Shown here piece after piece: positions 16,786-25,488 of a DNA stretch of 64,000 nt. Source of the DNA: Streptomyces microflavus (lineage in GTDB: Bacteria; Actinomycetota; Actinomycetes; Streptomycetales; Streptomycetaceae); contig NZ_BMUG01000008.1 of the NCBI RefSeq assembly GCF_014650075.1, positions 434,001 through 498,000 on the forward strand, given 5' to 3'. A program made the position numbers and the translations under genes. Position 1 is the stretch's first letter. Each line of letters begins with the position of its first letter. The notes below the pieces were generated by a model, which saw only the letters and a program-made list of their open reading frames with translations, was not told the DNA's origin and searched no databases.

Positions 16786-18530
16786 TGCCCGCCACCATCG
16801 TGCATGAGCCGCTGGGTGTCCACTTCACCTTCGTCGACGGCACCGACTGGACGGTCAGGCTCGCCGGGTTGCCCAACCCGCAGCTGGCACGCGACCTGGC
16901 GGTAGGTCTCGCGGCCAACGCCCATCCCCACGGAGGCATCAAGAGGCGGGCCACGGCCAATGGTTACGGGATCGCCGCGCGAAGGATGGTCCACGCGCTG
17001 TCGAAGGACGGCTTCAGCGGGCCCGCCTCCGAGCTGACGCGCGGCGTGCTGATGCGGTTCTGGATGGCCAGCAACCACACCCGGGAGCGAAACACCCGTC
17101 AGCTCCTCAAGGACCTCGACTTGGCCACCGGGTGCTTGCGCCCGGATGTCCGCGCGTACCTCGACGGCGAACCTGTCCAGGCCCGGCCCGTGCTGAGCAC
17201 GTACAAGGCGTACACCGAAGCCGAATGGGAGCGGTTGGAGACGACGTGCAGAAAGGCGGTCGACGAGAGCTACGCCCGCTACAAACTGGCGGTCCAGAGC
17301 GGCAAATGGGGCTCAGATCCACTTCTCACCGATCGGAAGGACGCGGAGGAGGACTTCGCGTGGCTCATGCTCCGGCGCGGCCCGCTGACGTACAACGCAT
17401 ACCTCGACTACTTTCGGGCCCGCACTGGTGAAAAGCGCGGAATGCGCAAGACGTTCTCCACCACTGGCTGCTCAGCCGCGCAGCAGGTGCGGGACGATCT
17501 CTTCCCGAGCCGCCCGATCATGGCCGCCTACAAGGCGCTGCTCGGCGTGTACTGCGGCGTCGTGCCCGACGGAATCGCCGACCTCGGCGTCGGCGATGTG
17601 GAATGGGCGGGCGACGCGAGGATTCTGCTGTCCTATGTGAAAGGCCGTACGACACGGGAGAGTTCGGTCCTGACGGGTCCCGCGGTGCGTCTGCTGGAGC
17701 AGTGGCTGGATCATTCCTCCACGCTGCGGCGCTTTGCCGCCGACGACCTCAAAGAGGAGCTGTGGATCGGCGTCACCGAGCACAAAGCTGACGCGGCCCG
17801 CGATCATGTGAAAGGGGCGCATCGGCGCAAGTTCGTGGCACTGAGCGGGCTGGTCGATGACCAGGGCCGAACGTTCTCCATCCATGGAGGACGCATCCGG
17901 CACACCTACGACGAGCGGCTGGCCCGTCGTGGCTGGACCGGTCGCGCGTTGATCGATCCGAACCACAGTGCGCGCACCGAGGGAGATCACTACGCCACTC
18001 CCACCGACCCCGACCAGCTCGACGACATCGATTCGATCATCAACGACGGGCAGGCCGACATCCTGCGCAAGGCGCTTCCGCCCGTCGTTCTGACCAGCGA
18101 GAGGGCCGCACAGTTCGCGGCTGACTTTCCCGACGAGGTACGGCGCTTGGGCCTGGATACGGCCGCTATCGCCGAACTCGTCGGCGGCGAGCGCGATGTG
18201 TTCACCGCGGCCTGCACCAACCAGCTGGCCGGAGTCCATGGCCCGGCCGGGAAGCCGTGCCCGGCGCGCCCGTGGGTGTGCCTGCTGTGTCCGCTGGCGG
18301 TGTTCTTGCCGCGGCATGCGTCGAACCTGCTGCGGCTCAACGCCTTCTTCGCCCGCCAGTTCCAGCAGATGACGACCGACCACTACCTGCGGGTGTTCGG
18401 CCCGTACGCGCACCGGCTCACCCACGACATCCTGCCGAAGTTCTCCACGGAGGCGAAGGCGAAGGGCGCGCTGGACCTGGCCGACGACGACAGCGAGATC
18501 CCCCTGCGGCCCGAGGAGGCCACCCGATGA
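16785..18530 (+). CDS. Divergent tyrosine recombinase, TnpB-like
   Basis: A 581-residue protein. A recognisable RIRHTY box sits at residues 370-375 (within HGGRIRHTY) and a candidate Tyr at 403 (GDHYATP), but the first catalytic Arg is not obvious: the expected place reads VPDGIADL. C-terminal Cys pairs (near residues 487-515, including CPARPWVCLLC) could bind zinc. In Tn554 all recombinases are needed for efficient transposition, with different catalytic roles. The start overlaps the TnpA stop (TGATG) and the stop overlaps the next ATG (ATGA), so production is coupled. Confidence 0.82.
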   Translation: MPATIVHEPLGVHFTFVDGTDWTVRLAGLPNPQLARDLAVGLAANAHPHGGIKRRATANGYGIAARRMVHALSKDGFSGPASELTRGVLMRFWMASNHTRERNTRQLLKDLDLATGCLRPDVRAYLDGEPVQARPVLSTYKAYTEAEWERLETTCRKAVDESYARYKLAVQSGKWGSDPLLTDRKDAEEDFAWLMLRRGPLTYNAYLDYFRARTGEKRGMRKTFSTTGCSAAQQVRDDLFPSRPIMAAYKALLGVYCGVVPDGIADLGVGDVEWAGDARILLSYVKGRTTRESSVLTGPAVRLLEQWLDHSSTLRRFAADDLKEELWIGVTEHKADAARDHVKGAHRRKFVALSGLVDDQGRTFSIHGGRIRHTYDERLARRGWTGRALIDPNHSARTEGDHYATPTDPDQLDDIDSIINDGQADILRKALPPVVLTSERAAQFAADFPDEVRRLGLDTAAIAELVGGERDVFTAACTNQLAGVHGPAGKPCPARPWVCLLCPLAVFLPRHASNLLRLNAFFARQFQQMTTDHYLRVFGPYAHRLTHDILPKFSTEAKAKGALDLADDDSEIPLRPEEATR

Positions 18531-20698
18531 AGCTCCCCCGCCCTCTGCGGGCCCCAGCCACGATCACCCGCCGTCCCGTCTCCGCTTTCGCCGGCTGCTA
18601 CGTCCACGAGGCCATCGGACTGGCACTGCTGCCCGGCTCCGTACGCTCGCGGTTCGAGGATGACCTGTGGGACTTGTGGGGCCTGGCCGACAAGCCCCGG
18701 TCCATCAAGCAGCACGAGCTGACCTGGAACTTCTTCAAGATCGTGAACCCGAAGTGGCGTGTGGTCGCGAAGGAGATTCTGGTCGCGCTGCTCGCCCCGC
18801 AGCACGACAGGGTGCTGGAGTGCGCTCTGGCGCTGCGCAAGAACCGCAGTCCCCGTACCTGTAACCGCTTCCTGCGGCAGTTCACCGCGTGGTTCAACTG
18901 GCTCACCGCGAACGGGGTCGCTTCCCTGGCGGAGGTCACGCAGGAGCACTGCGACAGGTTCGCCGCCGAGGCACAGTGGTACATCCCCAAGCCGGGTGCA
19001 GCACCGGTCCAGGCGGAGCCCGAGACGCTGGCCGAGAGCGTCCGTGTCGTACAACTGATCACGCTGTACGGCGACCTGCTGTCCACGGACAGCTACCGGG
19101 CGGGTTTCGTCCCGTGGGACGGTCGGAGCACGATTAAGGTCGTCGGCGGCACGTGGCTGCGGGCCAATCGCACCCCCTCGGTACCCGATCACCTCCTGCA
19201 GCCTGTGCTGGCCACCTGCCTCTACCTGGTCAACACGGTCGGGCCGCACCTCGCCGATCTCGTCGAGAAGGTCCGCGAGGACGCGGCCGTGGCGAAGGAC
19301 TTCCCGCGTGGCACGCTGGCTCACGTCCCGGACTTGAAGCGCCTGATCGCCCAGATGCGCGCCGATCGCGTGCCGTTGCCGCAGGCCGACGGTCGAGCCG
19401 ACAGCCTGCGCATCAGCACCGGCGACCTCGCGCCCCTGAAAGACCTTGCGTGGTATCGCCTCGCGTACCAGGTCGGCACCAGCACCATCGCCGGAGATTA
19501 CCTGCGCGAGAAGATCGCGCCCGAGCTGCTCGCGCTCGCCGAGGACGTGGGCTTCGAGAACTACTGGGCACGTACCGCACCCAAGATCGCCCGGGAGGAG
19601 GACGGCGCACTGGTGCCGTGGACGGCCCCGCTGTCCGACGCCGGAGTCCGGTCGATGGTCGCCAACGTCCTTGCCGCCTGTCTGGTGGTGACCAGCGCGC
19701 TCAGCGGGATGCGCAACAGCGAGTTGCTCGAGCTCAGCGTCGGCTGCCGGCGCCAGACCCAGACCGAGTCGGGCGGTACCCGGTACCGGCTCGCCGGCAG
19801 GTTGATCAAGGGACAGAAACTCGGCGGGGTGCCCGACGAGTGGGTCGTGATCGAGGACGTGCATCGCGCCGTCGCCCTGGCTGAGCGCCTGCTGGGGGCG
19901 CCGCGCGGCGCCGCGTTGTTCAACACGGTCGCCCTGTCGTTCAGCCTCGATCGTATGAGGAAGTGGCTGGAGGAGTCGGGGAACCGGGAGCGCTGGGGTC
20001 TGCCGGTCATTCCGGCCGGCCCCATCAGCGCCCGGATGCTGCGCCGGACGCTCGCTCTGTCGATCGCCGCGCGGCCCGGCGGGCTGCTGGCCGCGAAGAT
20101 TGCGCTGAAGCACATCTCCGTCGCCACGACAGAGGGGTACGCCGCGCACCCCGGCGGATCCCAGCGGCTGTTCCTCACTGAGGTCGAGGAGGCCGAGCAG
20201 GAGAAGCACATGGAGCTCACCGTGGAGGCGTTTCGCGACCTCAAGGAGGGCCGCAAGCCCGCCGGTCCTGGTGCCCGCGGGCTGATCGAGGCGCTCCAGC
20301 ATGTGGATGCGCAGCTCAACGAGGCCGCCCGCAACGATCCGAAGGTTCTGGAGGATGACCGGCACCTGGAGAACCTTCTGAGCAAGCTGTCGAAGGTGCT
20401 GCACGTCGGAGCGGCGAACTTCTGCTGGTTCCGCGACCCGTCCAAGGCGCTGTGCCTCAAGCTCGCGGGCACCCCGAACGCCAAGAAGCCGCTGGTGGGG
20501 ATGTGCGACTCGGCCCGCTGCCCGCAGGCCACCCACCATCGCAGTCACCGGCCGGTGTGGCTCGGACAGGTCACCGTGATCGACACCTTCGTCGAGAGCC
20601 CTCGGGTGGCCAAGGGCGAGAAGAACCGGCTCCTGCCCGAACGCGACCGCGCCCTGCGCGTGGTCGCCGAGATCGACGCAGCTTCTCCGGCGGCGTGA
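18527..20698 (+). CDS. Third tyrosine recombinase of the Tn554-like trio
   Basis: A 723-residue protein, the longest of the three. Catalytic-type segments are ALSGMRNSELLEL (Arg396), RMLRRT (503-508, in which the usual His of HxxR is replaced by Arg), and KHISVATTEGYA (His529, Tyr538). The C-terminus carries a Cys/His group (CLKLAG, MCDSARC, THHRSH) that may form a zinc site. The N-terminal ~200 residues hold an SAM-like DNA-binding region. The ATG at 18527 overlaps the previous stop by 4 bp. Confidence 0.85.
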   Translation: MKLPRPLRAPATITRRPVSAFAGCYVHEAIGLALLPGSVRSRFEDDLWDLWGLADKPRSIKQHELTWNFFKIVNPKWRVVAKEILVALLAPQHDRVLECALALRKNRSPRTCNRFLRQFTAWFNWLTANGVASLAEVTQEHCDRFAAEAQWYIPKPGAAPVQAEPETLAESVRVVQLITLYGDLLSTDSYRAGFVPWDGRSTIKVVGGTWLRANRTPSVPDHLLQPVLATCLYLVNTVGPHLADLVEKVREDAAVAKDFPRGTLAHVPDLKRLIAQMRADRVPLPQADGRADSLRISTGDLAPLKDLAWYRLAYQVGTSTIAGDYLREKIAPELLALAEDVGFENYWARTAPKIAREEDGALVPWTAPLSDAGVRSMVANVLAACLVVTSALSGMRNSELLELSVGCRRQTQTESGGTRYRLAGRLIKGQKLGGVPDEWVVIEDVHRAVALAERLLGAPRGAALFNTVALSFSLDRMRKWLEESGNRERWGLPVIPAGPISARMLRRTLALSIAARPGGLLAAKIALKHISVATTEGYAAHPGGSQRLFLTEVEEAEQEKHMELTVEAFRDLKEGRKPAGPGARGLIEALQHVDAQLNEAARNDPKVLEDDRHLENLLSKLSKVLHVGAANFCWFRDPSKALCLKLAGTPNAKKPLVGMCDSARCPQATHHRSHRPVWLGQVTVIDTFVESPRVAKGEKNRLLPERDRALRVVAEIDAASPAA

Positions 20699-20708
20699 GA
20701 GGAATGTG

Positions 20709-21206
20709 ATGGCTCGGCTCACCGAGGAGGACAAGGCCCGCAACGAGGCCGCCATCCGGGCCGCGATGGAGCGAATCTTGAGCGGCAACCTGCCGCCGGG
20801 CGGCAAGACCGACCTCAAGACCCTGGCTTCGGTCGCCGGAGTCACCCGCACTGGCTTCTACCCGAAGAAGAACCGCGACGGCACCCCCAGGCCCGGCGCC
20901 TACCAGCACCTGGCCGAAGAGTTCGAGCGCCGGGTGAGCGAACTTCAGCAGGCCGGGAAGATCGTCAACCCGCGCGAGGCACAGATCGAGCGGCTGAAGG
21001 CCGAGCGGGAGGAACTGAAGAAGCGCGTCGCGGACCGCGACGCGCTTGTGGAGAAGCTCACCGGATTCAAGCAGCTGGCGATCTCCCGGTTGGCCGCCCA
21101 GCACGAGGAGATCGAACGCCTCCGCCTTCAGATCACCGACGGCGCCAACGTCCGGGCGCTGCCCGCCACCGCAGACCGCACGGCGCCGTACGGATCGTGC
21201 AGCTGA
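20709..21206 (+). CDS. Coiled-coil accessory protein of the Tn554-like element
   Basis: A 165-residue protein. Residues ~10-60 resemble a small HTH-type DNA-binding module (TLASVAGVTRTGFYPKKN), and ~75-145 a charged coiled coil (REAQIERLKAEREELKKRV). It occupies the place of Tn554 tnpC, whose product affects frequency and orientation of insertion; DUF6262-type proteins accompany such trios in actinobacteria. I chose the ATG at 20709 over the GTG at 20706 because GAGAGGA is better spaced. It follows the third recombinase by 10 bp. Confidence 0.8.
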   Translation: MARLTEEDKARNEAAIRAAMERILSGNLPPGGKTDLKTLASVAGVTRTGFYPKKNRDGTPRPGAYQHLAEEFERRVSELQQAGKIVNPREAQIERLKAEREELKKRVADRDALVEKLTGFKQLAISRLAAQHEEIERLRLQITDGANVRALPATADRTAPYGSCS

Positions 21207-21700
21207 CCGATCCAGCCCCGTCCGACGCGCGCGGATCTCCAGGTCCGCGGACGGTCAGCCGCACTTCGGCTGTCCGCCGGCCTCGCATCGGAGGCGGAAG
21301 CATCCTCGTTCCGCGGTGCGGACCGTCCGCCGCGATCACGGTGTCGCCTCCGGGACGCCGACGCACATCCACCGGCCACCCCGCCTCTCGCGGTCTAACG
21401 TCCCGGCATGACGAATCTCCACCCTTGTGTAGCTGGCACTGCCGGCCCGGGCCGACCCGCGAATTCACTGCTGCGAGACGTTGGAAATTATCCACAGCCG
21501 ACCCATTGGACAATTCTTCCGGGCGGACCGGATCAGGACCGTTCGGACCGCTTGATGCTGAATTCCCCCGCCAGGTGTCCGGATTCGTTGGCACCCTGGA
21601 AACCGGCCCAGGCACCCATAGCAGGGAATCCCCGGTTTCCGAAACCGGGGACCCTCCGGACTATTGACGCTATCCCCGACCAACAAGGAAGTCGCCACCC
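21207..21700. other. Noncoding region between two mobile elements
   Basis: No supported gene. The stretch should contain the right end of the Tn554-like element and the promoter of the glycosyltransferase gene. It has AT-richer patches around 21475-21520 (for example TGGAAATTATCCACA at about 21481), unusual against the GC-rich background, and the hairpin at 21628-21648. I see no match to the missing 3' half of the truncated glycosyltransferase. Confidence 0.5.
21628..21648. repeat. Perfect inverted repeat (operator or hairpin)
   Basis: Arms CCCCGGTTT and AAACCGGGG (9 bp each) flank a 3-bp CCG centre, about 50 bp upstream of the glycosyltransferase start. It may be an operator for that gene or a terminator-like hairpin closing the preceding element; there is no T-run. 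Confidence 0.5.
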
Positions 21701-22456
21701 GTGACCGTCTCTGACCACGCCGAAGTCGCCGTCATAACCCCGACCCGGCTGCGCACGGACCGCATCCCGTACCTGCTGGAGCTGCACGCCAGCCTGCACC
21801 AGCAGGACGTGGAATGGCAGTGGATTCTCGCGCTCGACGGCGTGCCGATCTCGCAGTTGCCCGCCCGCCTGCGCAACGATGCCCGCGTCCAGACGGTCCT
21901 TCTGCCCCGAGCCGTCGGAGCAGGCGCAGCCCGGAACTTCGCCATGAATGAGGTCTCGGCGGACTGGTGCACCACAGCCGATGACGACGACCTCCTGCCA
22001 GAAGGATCCTTGTCCGCGCGACTCCGCCACGCCCGCGAGCACGGTCTCGGCTGGTGCGCCGGTTGGTCCGCAGACCTTCACGAGGACGGCGCCGTATCGA
22101 CATGGCGCTGTCCGACACCTCCCGGATTCCATGAGGCCGGAGACGTGTGGGGCTACTGGCCAAACCCCGAGGCAACCATCCCGATCGGGCCCACCACCCT
22201 CCTGGCCCGCACCGACCTTATCCGCGCAAGCGGCGGATACGCGGCCCTGCCGCAGGGTGAGGATTACGCCTACCTGGTCGGCATTACGGGCACAGCTTCC
22301 GGGGCTCTTCTGCCCACCGTTGTCTACCACTACAGAAAGCATCCGGAACAGATGACCGCCCAGCCCTCATATCCGGCGATGGAATCCCGCGCCCGCCAAT
22401 TCGCGTGGCGCCATGGCAAACACCTGGCGTCCCTCCGCGCAGAAATTACGCTGTAG
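21701..22456 (+). CDS. Family 2 (GT-A) glycosyltransferase
   Basis: A 251-residue GT2-type enzyme, nucleotide-sugar dependent. The N-terminal Rossmann-like half has VAVITPTRLR, ILALDGV and LLPRAVGAGAARN, with the metal-binding DxD-type motif TADDDDLLPEG at about residues 92-102. The acceptor half has a YAALPQGEDYAYL block, likely to hold the catalytic acid. The sugar and acceptor are unknown. It is a paralogue of the truncated gene at 14945, and both sit on this element. The start is GTG (21701) with AAGGAA upstream. Its TAG stop overlaps the presumed end of the Tn7-like transposon, so its last residues might be altered by that insertion. Confidence 0.85.
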   Translation: MTVSDHAEVAVITPTRLRTDRIPYLLELHASLHQQDVEWQWILALDGVPISQLPARLRNDARVQTVLLPRAVGAGAARNFAMNEVSADWCTTADDDDLLPEGSLSARLRHAREHGLGWCAGWSADLHEDGAVSTWRCPTPPGFHEAGDVWGYWPNPEATIPIGPTTLLARTDLIRASGGYAALPQGEDYAYLVGITGTASGALLPTVVYHYRKHPEQMTAQPSYPAMESRARQFAWRHGKHLASLRAEITL

Positions 22457-22530
22457 GTTCCGCGAACCGGTGCGCACTGTACCCGTGAGATGCGCACAGG
22501 ATGCGCAATTCCGAGGATCTGTGCGCACTG
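22453..22530. repeat. Presumed transposon end with TnsB-site array
   Basis: After TGTAGG at 22453 come four copies of a TGCGCA(C) core at 22471, 22491, 22502 and 22522, with start-to-start spacings of 20, 11 and 20 bp. Two copies extend to GTGCGCACTG. An inverted partial copy (CAGTGCGC) lies at 22614 inside tnsA. Arrays of ~20-bp TnsB sites define Tn7 ends, and the position just upstream of tnsA corresponds to the Tn7 right end. The same repeats could also serve as an autoregulatory operator for the tns operon. Confidence 0.6.
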
Positions 22531-22558
22531 ACTCCGGACGGTAACTAGTTTCCGGTCT

Positions 22559-23311
22559 ATGGTCATCCGGAGTCCAGCACGGGTTCGCACGAAGTACGAA
22601 CAGCCGATGGCGTCAGTGCGCTACGACGACGCCTCGGTCCGCAAGGTTCTGTTCAAGGCCCTGCGGTTGGCGGATTTCACGTGGTCGGTTCCATGGCGGA
22701 AGTTTCGCTCCGTTCACGGCCAGGCTCACTACTCAGGGCGGTACTCGTCGGCAACGATGGCCGGGCCCGTGGTCTATGAGAGCCGCTTGGAGCTGGCTCG
22801 GCTTCTCCTGGCTGACATGGATCCTGCTGTGCGTGGGATCTATGCCCAGCCGTGCCACATGACCGCCCGGGTAGGCGGTCGGGTACGTCGTCACGTGCCG
22901 GACTTCCTCCTGATCATGGAGTCAGGAACGGTGCGGGTGGTGAACGTCAAGCCTGCGGATCGGCTCACGGATCCGAAGATCGCGGAGGCGTTGGCCTGGC
23001 CGGGTGAACTAATCGAACGGCACGGTTGGGAGTATGAGATCTGGTCTGGGGCGGACCGGGTAGTCCTGGAGAACGTCCGGTTCCTCGCGGCCTACCGCCG
23101 CCCGGGCGTGGTCCCAGAGGCCGAGATCGAACGCGCTTGGGAAAGCGTGCAGGACGGTGACCGACTCGGTGTCGCCGAGCGACGGCTGGCAGCTGGGCGC
23201 CCCGACCACGAGGCGCGGCCACCGCTTTTGGCGCTGGTGTGGTCTGGCCGGCTGACCACTGATCTATCCCGCCCGCTGAGTAGCAACTGGGTTCTGCGGA
23301 GGTCAGTGTGA
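22559..23311 (+). CDS. tnsA: TnsA-like transposon endonuclease
   Basis: A 250-residue PD-(D/E)xK nuclease of the TnsA family, which cuts the 5' ends of the transposon while TnsB cuts the 3' ends. The active-site residues are recognisable: Glu in YESRLE (about 80), Asp in RRHVPDFLL (about 120) and Lys in VNVKPA (about 139). The C-terminal ~80 residues would contact the regulator. The start is uncertain: ATG 22559 gives the longest product, while ATG 22610 (MASVRYDD) is also plausible and would leave more room for the transposon end. Its stop overlaps the tnsB GTG (GTGA). Confidence 0.87.
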   Translation: MVIRSPARVRTKYEQPMASVRYDDASVRKVLFKALRLADFTWSVPWRKFRSVHGQAHYSGRYSSATMAGPVVYESRLELARLLLADMDPAVRGIYAQPCHMTARVGGRVRRHVPDFLLIMESGTVRVVNVKPADRLTDPKIAEALAWPGELIERHGWEYEIWSGADRVVLENVRFLAAYRRPGVVPEAEIERAWESVQDGDRLGVAERRLAAGRPDHEARPPLLALVWSGRLTTDLSRPLSSNWVLRRSV

Positions 23312-25488
23312 ACGCCTGGACAACGACTCTTCGGACAGGACTGCCACTCACCTATGACGGTGAGCAGTTCACGATCGCGGAGATCGAGGGCCGCCGCATC
23401 CTCCTTCAACAGATGTCGGCACAGGGCCGCCCCACGTGGCGGCAGGTCGACCTGTCAGTGCTGCTGGCCCACCCCTCCACCAAGTTCCTGGTGGATACCC
23501 TGGCCGCGGAGCCCGCGGCCGCGACGTTGTTGGGCGATATCAGTAGTGCGGAGGACGACGCGCTCACCCTTCGGTTCCGGCATGTGCAGGAGGTTCGCTC
23601 CGGCTTTCAACTGGGTTCTTCCGAGTTGGCTCTGGAGGGTGAGCCGCGGCCGGACTATGCGCCAGGGATGCCTTTGATGCACCGGTATCGAGCAAAGGCC
23701 GCCGAGCTCGGAGTCGATCCAGCGACGGTGCGCCGATGGGTCTCCAAGGTTGAGCGGGACGGGCCGGCCGGGCTGGTGAGCAAGCGCCAGGCGACGAGTG
23801 TGCTGGATCGGGCGGATCCGCGCTGGTTGGAGATGGCACGCACGGTGATCGGGAGCCTGGAGAAGTCCAGCCGCCCGGTTCGTGGCCTGGTGCTCGCGGA
23901 GATCGAAGAACGGGTGGCCAAGAAGTACGGCCGTGGTGTGGTGAGCATTCCGAAGCAGACCACAGGCTATGCACTGCTGAAGGAACTCGGCCGGGGGACC
24001 AACGCGTTCGACGGCAGTACGAAGGGGAAGCGGTCCATCGCGAACCGCCCGCAGGGTGTCTTCGGCAAGCTGCGGGCGACGCGGCCGGGTGAGTACATCG
24101 TGCTGGACACCAACAGCCTGGATGTTTTCGCGATGGAGCCGGTGACCTGCCAGTGGGTGCAGTGCGAACTCACCGTGGCCATGGACCTCTACAGCAAGGT
24201 GATCACCGGGTTGCGTCTGACGCCGGTGTCGACGAAGTCGACCGATGTGGCCGGCGTGCTGTTCGAGACGATCCGACCGCGGGAGGTGTCGCCTGCCGGA
24301 ACGGGCGAGCCGCTTCCGTACTGCGGGGTTCCTTCCACAGTGGTGTTCGATGCGGAGAAGCTGGTGGACGCGCACGGGCATCCGCTGCTGCCGACGGTTG
24401 CGGCGGAGACGATCGTCTACGACCACGGCAAGATCTACGTCTCGAACCACATCGCGAGCGTCAGCGCGAAGCTCGACATCTCCCTGCAGCCGGCTCGGCC
24501 CTACACGCCGACCGACAAGCCGGTGGAACGGTGGTTCAAGACGTTGAACCAGGGGCTTCTGGCGGCACTTCCCGGCTACAAGGGGCCAGACGTGCACAGC
24601 CGGGGCGAGAAGGTGGAGGACGAGGCGTACTTCTTCCTGGACGAGCTTGAGATGATCATCCGCGAGTGGATCACTTTGGTCTATCACCGGCGGCACCACC
24701 GAGGACTGACGGTCCCGGAGGTCCCGGGTCTGAAGCTGAGCCCGCTGGAGATGTTCGAGCACGGCGTGAACCGGGCAGGGCCCTTGCGCATCCCGTCGCG
24801 GCCGGGCCTCGCGTTCGAGTTCCTGGAAGAGGAGTGGCGCCCTATCCACCACTACGGGGTGGAGATCAACGGCCTCCGCTACAACGGTGACGGGCTCAAC
24901 GACTACCGCAATCGGATCAGCCCGCACCGCGGTGAGCACGCCGGAAAGTGGCCCGTCGCTGTGGATCGCGCCGACGTCAGGAGAATCTACTTCCAGGATC
25001 CGAAACAGCTTCACCTGTGGCACACGCTGGACTGGGAGCACGCCCCGGCCCTGAACGGGCCGGCCAGCCTTGAAGCGTTGAAGTACGCACGCCGGATCGC
25101 GGCCAAGACGCACCGCTTCCCGGACACCAAGCGCGCCCTGATCGAGTTGCTGGAACGCTGGGGGGCCGGGTTGACCATGGACCGGACCGAGCGGCGCATG
25201 GCGGTGCGTTTGTCGCAGGACCGTCGGCACCTGATCGGCGAAGGCGACCCCGAAGTTGACGCAATCGCCGAACTCCCCTCCGTGCGCCGTCTGGCAGCGC
25301 TCAGCTCACCGGACAGGGCAACAGGCCAAGGGCCGGTACCGGAGTTGCAGGCAATCGCACCTGCGGATGAGGACTTGGGCGGGGACGACGACGAGGACGA
25401 GGAATGCGAGGCGGCCCCGGCGGACGAGGAGACCGCAGGGCTGGTCGATGAGGATGAGTACTACGCAGACGTCTGGGAGAGCCGTTGA
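23308..25488 (+). CDS. tnsB: TnsB-like DDE transposase
   Basis: A 726-residue transposase of the TnsB/TniA/MuA type with an RNase H-fold rve domain. The DDE triad is visible: Asp267 in IVLDTNSLD, Asp372 in VYDHG and Glu407 in TDKPVERWF, with the D-35-E spacing typical of retroviral-type integrases. Upstream are HTH regions for end binding (residues ~120-240, for example GVDPATVRRWVSKVERDG). The C-terminal ~60 residues are very acidic and would bind TnsC. The start is GTG, overlapping tnsA; the stop overlaps the TTG of tnsC. Confidence 0.93.
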   Translation: MNAWTTTLRTGLPLTYDGEQFTIAEIEGRRILLQQMSAQGRPTWRQVDLSVLLAHPSTKFLVDTLAAEPAAATLLGDISSAEDDALTLRFRHVQEVRSGFQLGSSELALEGEPRPDYAPGMPLMHRYRAKAAELGVDPATVRRWVSKVERDGPAGLVSKRQATSVLDRADPRWLEMARTVIGSLEKSSRPVRGLVLAEIEERVAKKYGRGVVSIPKQTTGYALLKELGRGTNAFDGSTKGKRSIANRPQGVFGKLRATRPGEYIVLDTNSLDVFAMEPVTCQWVQCELTVAMDLYSKVITGLRLTPVSTKSTDVAGVLFETIRPREVSPAGTGEPLPYCGVPSTVVFDAEKLVDAHGHPLLPTVAAETIVYDHGKIYVSNHIASVSAKLDISLQPARPYTPTDKPVERWFKTLNQGLLAALPGYKGPDVHSRGEKVEDEAYFFLDELEMIIREWITLVYHRRHHRGLTVPEVPGLKLSPLEMFEHGVNRAGPLRIPSRPGLAFEFLEEEWRPIHHYGVEINGLRYNGDGLNDYRNRISPHRGEHAGKWPVAVDRADVRRIYFQDPKQLHLWHTLDWEHAPALNGPASLEALKYARRIAAKTHRFPDTKRALIELLERWGAGLTMDRTERRMAVRLSQDRRHLIGEGDPEVDAIAELPSVRRLAALSSPDRATGQGPVPELQAIAPADEDLGGDDDEDEECEAAPADEETAGLVDEDEYYADVWESR

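Larger units (their letters stand above)
15228..21206 (+). mobile_element. Tn554-like element (three tyrosine recombinases)
   Basis: Three tyrosine recombinase genes and a small coiled-coil protein gene lie head to tail in one overlapping operon, the arrangement of Tn554-family elements (TnpA, TnpB, TnpC) and related actinobacterial trios. These elements insert by site-specific recombination without terminal inverted repeats and carry few markers. The left boundary is set by the broken glycosyltransferase at about 15227. The right boundary is not visible; 21206 is the last gene end, and the element may extend into the 21207-21700 region. No passenger gene is seen. Confidence 0.75.

Noticed and set aside
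18383..20851. Minus-strand open frame opposite the third recombinase
   Set aside because: Antisense to a gene with clear recombinase motifs; no recognisable protein.
21408..21704. Plus-strand frame before the glycosyltransferase
   Set aside because: No recognisable domain; contains the inverted repeat at 21628 and runs into the likely promoter/RBS of the next gene.
22614..22640. Further TGCGC matches inside tnsA and elsewhere in the window as extra TnsB sites
   Set aside because: Single scattered matches (for example at 7910, 20310 and 54807) are expected by chance in GC-rich DNA; only the 22471-22522 cluster is retained.
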